From: Arenibacter aquaticus | GTDB taxonomy: Bacteria; Bacteroidota; Bacteroidia; Flavobacteriales; Flavobacteriaceae | Direction: 5' to 3' | Assembly (NCBI RefSeq): GCF_003957295.1 | Contig: NZ_RQPJ01000008.1 | Span: 124,001-188,000 of the forward strand | Length of the DNA stretch: 64,000 nucleotides | Shown here: in pieces, positions 61,863 through 64,000 of the stretch | How the letters are laid out: every line of letters starts with the position of its first letter | Numbering within the stretch: the stretch's first letter is position 1 | The notes under the pieces: model-generated | Told to the model about the DNA's origin: nothing | Databases searched by the model: none | The model's input: the letters and a program-made list of their open reading frames with translations, nothing else | Program-made: the position numbers and the translations under genes

Positions 61863-62720
61863 ATGATCTCAGAAGAACAATTTAAAGCAGAACTGGATTT
61901 AATTATTAAGAATGCTATACGCGAAGATGTAGGTGATGGTGATCACAGTTCACTGGCCTGTATACCGGATACAGCTGTGGGTAGGGCCAAACTTTTGGTA
62001 AAGGACAAGGGTATCATTGCGGGGATAGGTTTTGCCAAGAAGGTTTTTGAGTATGTGGACGGTGAATTGGAAATAGAAACTTTTATAAAGGACGGGGAAC
62101 CCGTGGAATTTGGTGATGTGGCCTTTCATGTTAGCGGAAGTTCGCAAAGTATTTTAAAGGCAGAGAGATTGGTATTGAACGGAATGCAAAGAATGAGCGC
62201 CATTGCTACCAAGACCAACTATTTTGTAAAACTTTTGGAAGGCACACAAACAAAAATACTGGATACCCGAAAGACTACACCGGGAATACGTGCTTTGGAG
62301 AAATGGGCCGTTAAAATAGGAGGGGGAGAAAACCATAGGTTTGCCTTGTATGACATGGTTATGCTAAAAGATAACCATATAGATTTTGCCGGGGGTATTA
62401 CCAAAGCTATTGAAAAAACCCAAAATTACCTTGAAGAAAATAGTCTGGATTTAAAGATAATTGTTGAGGCCAGAAATCTAGAGGAGGTAAAGACTATTTT
62501 AAAGTCGGATGGTATTTATAGAATTCTATTGGACAACTTTAGTTTTGAGGATACCCGTAAAGCGGTTAAATTAATTGGGGATAGATGTTTAACCGAATCC
62601 TCTGGTGGAATTAATGAAGAAACCATTAGAAAGTATGCGGAATGTGGGGTCAATTTTATTTCTTCCGGGGCTTTGACCCATTCCATTTATAATATGGATC
62701 TTAGTCTAAAAGCGGTTTAG
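61863..62720 (+). CDS. nadC: nicotinate-nucleotide pyrophosphorylase, carboxylating
   Basis: Converts quinolinate and PRPP to nicotinate mononucleotide in de novo NAD synthesis. The 285-residue protein has the family blocks EDVGDGDHSS (about 20-29), LNGMQRMSAIAT (about 112-123), TRKTTPGIRALEKWAVKIGG (about 137-156) and HRFALYDMVMLKDNH (about 160-174). ATG 61863 gives the standard N-terminus; an earlier in-frame ATG at 61812 is not supported. The YihY-type gene begins one base after its stop, so they form an operon. Confidence 0.96.
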   Translation: MISEEQFKAELDLIIKNAIREDVGDGDHSSLACIPDTAVGRAKLLVKDKGIIAGIGFAKKVFEYVDGELEIETFIKDGEPVEFGDVAFHVSGSSQSILKAERLVLNGMQRMSAIATKTNYFVKLLEGTQTKILDTRKTTPGIRALEKWAVKIGGGENHRFALYDMVMLKDNHIDFAGGITKAIEKTQNYLEENSLDLKIIVEARNLEEVKTILKSDGIYRILLDNFSFEDTRKAVKLIGDRCLTESSGGINEETIRKYAECGVNFISSGALTHSIYNMDLSLKAV

Positions 62721-63707
62721 ATGTCTCGTGAAATAGAAGAGAAACTAAATAAGGTTCCCATTCTTAATTGGATAGTAGGTCTGTTGAAAAGGATTAAGCT
62801 GCCCGCTTTTGAAGGGCTATCTTTCTATGACCTTGTAGAGATGTACGTAATGGGAATTGTGAAAGGCGCACTTTCTACAAGGGCTAGTGCCATATCCTTT
62901 AGTTTGTTTTTGGCCCTTTTTCCCCTGCTTATTTTTTTAGTGACCTTAATTCCCTTTATTATTCCATATGTTTCTGTGGGGAACTCTAATTTTGATGCCG
63001 ATTTTTTAAACTTTTTGGAGGCCTTTTTGCCTAGGGCCACCGGCGAATATTTTGGTGAGATTTATCTGCAGATCAGTGAACAGGAAAGGGGAGATGTGTT
63101 ATCTTCGGCGATAGCCTTTATAACCTCCATTTTTTTAATGGCCAATGGGGTAAACGCTATTTTTGGAGGGTTCGAAAATTCATATCACGTGAGCCTAAAC
63201 CGAAGCATTGTTAGACAATATCTTTACGCTTTGGTTGTTGGGTTGATGCTATCTATTTTACTTCTATTGGGGGCGGTGGTATTTGTCTATTTTGAAGCAT
63301 ATGTACTTATGGGACTACATGAAATTACCCATAGGGGAAGAGAAATTCAGGTAGATGAAAGCGATTATATTCTGGTACAGTGGGGCAAATTTATGTTCTT
63401 GGGGATGTTGGCTTACTTCATTACGGCAATTTTATATTATTTTGGGACCAAAGAGGGGAAGCAGGCCAAGTTTTTTTCTGCAGGAGCCTTAATGACCACC
63501 TTACTTTTTATTCTTACGTCCTATTTATTTGGGGTGTATGTTGAAAAATTTGCCCGATATAACGAATTATATGGGGCTTTGGGTGGATTGTTGATTTTAT
63601 TGGTCTTTATTTGGTTAAATTCCAATATATTGCTGTTGGGGTTTGAACTGAATGCCTCATTAAATTCATTGAGAAAAAAATATAAAAAACATGATGAAAG
63701 TGAATAA
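62721..63707 (+). CDS. YihY/BrkB-family inner-membrane protein
   Basis: A 328-residue membrane protein with six predicted spans and the family's conserved segments STRASAISFSLFLALFPLLI (about 52-71), ANGVNAIFGGFENSYHV (about 141-157) and the C-terminal LFGVYVEKFARYNELYGALG (about 269-288) with LLGFELNAS near the end. Often misnamed tRNA-processing ribonuclease BN. Its function is unclear. It directly follows nadC and overlaps the next gene by 17 bases. Confidence 0.93.
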   Translation: MSREIEEKLNKVPILNWIVGLLKRIKLPAFEGLSFYDLVEMYVMGIVKGALSTRASAISFSLFLALFPLLIFLVTLIPFIIPYVSVGNSNFDADFLNFLEAFLPRATGEYFGEIYLQISEQERGDVLSSAIAFITSIFLMANGVNAIFGGFENSYHVSLNRSIVRQYLYALVVGLMLSILLLLGAVVFVYFEAYVLMGLHEITHRGREIQVDESDYILVQWGKFMFLGMLAYFITAILYYFGTKEGKQAKFFSAGALMTTLLFILTSYLFGVYVEKFARYNELYGALGGLLILLVFIWLNSNILLLGFELNASLNSLRKKYKKHDESE

Positions 63708-64000
63708 GTTGGTAGTATACGTAGTTTTTATGCTTTTTTCTATGTCCTTCCATGGGCAAAGCGTATTTGGGAAATGGAAAACAATAGACGATAGGACAGG
63801 GAACCCCAAGGCTATAATAAAAATTTACGAAGAAGATGGGTTAATGTATGGTCATGTAGTGGAGATTTTGGAGGAAGGCCGGGAAGACGCCGTATGTGCC
63901 AAGTGTAATGGGGAGCGAAAGAATAAGCCCATAGTAGGAATGAAAATAATAGAAGAGGTAAAGCCCGTAGGTAATGGCGAATGGAAAGGGAAGACACTTT
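63691..64000 (+). CDS. DUF2147 exported protein, truncated by window edge
   Basis: The first 103 codons of a gene running off the right end. It starts with a signal peptide (MMKVNKLVVYVVFMLFSMSF, cut near FHGQ), followed by the typical DUF2147 start VFGKWKTIDDRTGNPKAIIK and a CxxC pair in VCAKCNG. The exact start could be either of two ATGs (63691, 63694). It overlaps the YihY-type gene by 17 bases. Function of the family is unknown. Confidence 0.85.
   Translation, partial: MMKVNKLVVYVVFMLFSMSFHGQSVFGKWKTIDDRTGNPKAIIKIYEEDGLMYGHVVEILEEGREDAVCAKCNGERKNKPIVGMKIIEEVKPVGNGEWKGKTL

Noticed and set aside
1-64000. tRNA, rRNA, prophage or secretion-island genes
   Set aside because: None of the expected sequences was seen on reading both strands; short degraded pieces could be missed without a search tool.

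Overview
The window looks like a chromosomal segment of a marine-type member of the Flavobacteriaceae (Bacteroidota), perhaps near Maribacter, Zobellia or Arenibacter. The reasons are AT-rich DNA, many SusD-era style lipoproteins ending their signal in S/G-C, TAnnTTTG-type -7 promoter boxes, and families that are typical of this group: LETM1-related biofilm protein, 2TM-domain proteins, DUF4252, BtuG-like propellers, a SerB-SerA fusion, DUF2147 and GH3. No rRNA, tRNA, CRISPR array, prophage or intact insertion sequence was seen. The genus is an inference from gene content only.

Layout. 0-6 kb (minus strand): ribose-5-phosphate isomerase, a PaiB-like FMN protein, a secreted EEP phosphodiesterase, an RhlE-type helicase, a COG2509 flavoprotein and an AraC regulator. 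6.3-11.9 kb (plus): a three-gene sugar-oxidation locus made of a very large ThuA/propeller-dehydrogenase/HEAT/jelly-roll/azurin lipoprotein, a sugar epimerase and a Gfo/Idh/MocA oxidoreductase. 11.9-12.5 kb: two tandem, diverged copies of a structured RNA-like element. 12.8-16 kb: a LytS-type kinase with a fused 2TM domain, three free 2TM proteins and a LytTR response regulator. 16-21.7 kb: LETM1-related protein and the oxidative pentose phosphate genes gnd, zwf and pgl. 21.7-24 kb: thioesterase, small membrane protein, RmuC.

24-30.6 kb is a complete vitamin B12 uptake locus: BtuD, BtuC and BtuF homologues on the minus strand, then a cobalamin riboswitch, a BtuB-type TonB receptor and a BtuG-like surface propeller on the plus strand. 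The ATPase gene has no standard start codon that would keep its P-loop. 30.7-36.2 kb: two tandem S41 protease lipoproteins, then an ECF sigma factor with a putative anti-sigma protein and two DUF4252 proteins. 36-54 kb is mostly housekeeping: two MscS channels, GH3-family ligase, PurB, a sirtuin without zinc cysteines, TrmH-type methyltransferase, GH13 amylase lipoprotein, DEAD-box helicase, RdgB, and a SatD/DUF3307 pair behind a 29-bp-period repeat.

54.5-64 kb: a SerB-SerA fusion gene, then a decaying stretch (56.5-61 kb) with a gene-free 1.1 kb, an AraC gene with an apparent one-base insertion, a MoaF-like secreted protein, an NmrA-type reductase and a wrecked alkylsulfatase gene. The window closes with rlmH, nadC, a YihY-family membrane protein and the start of a DUF2147 gene.
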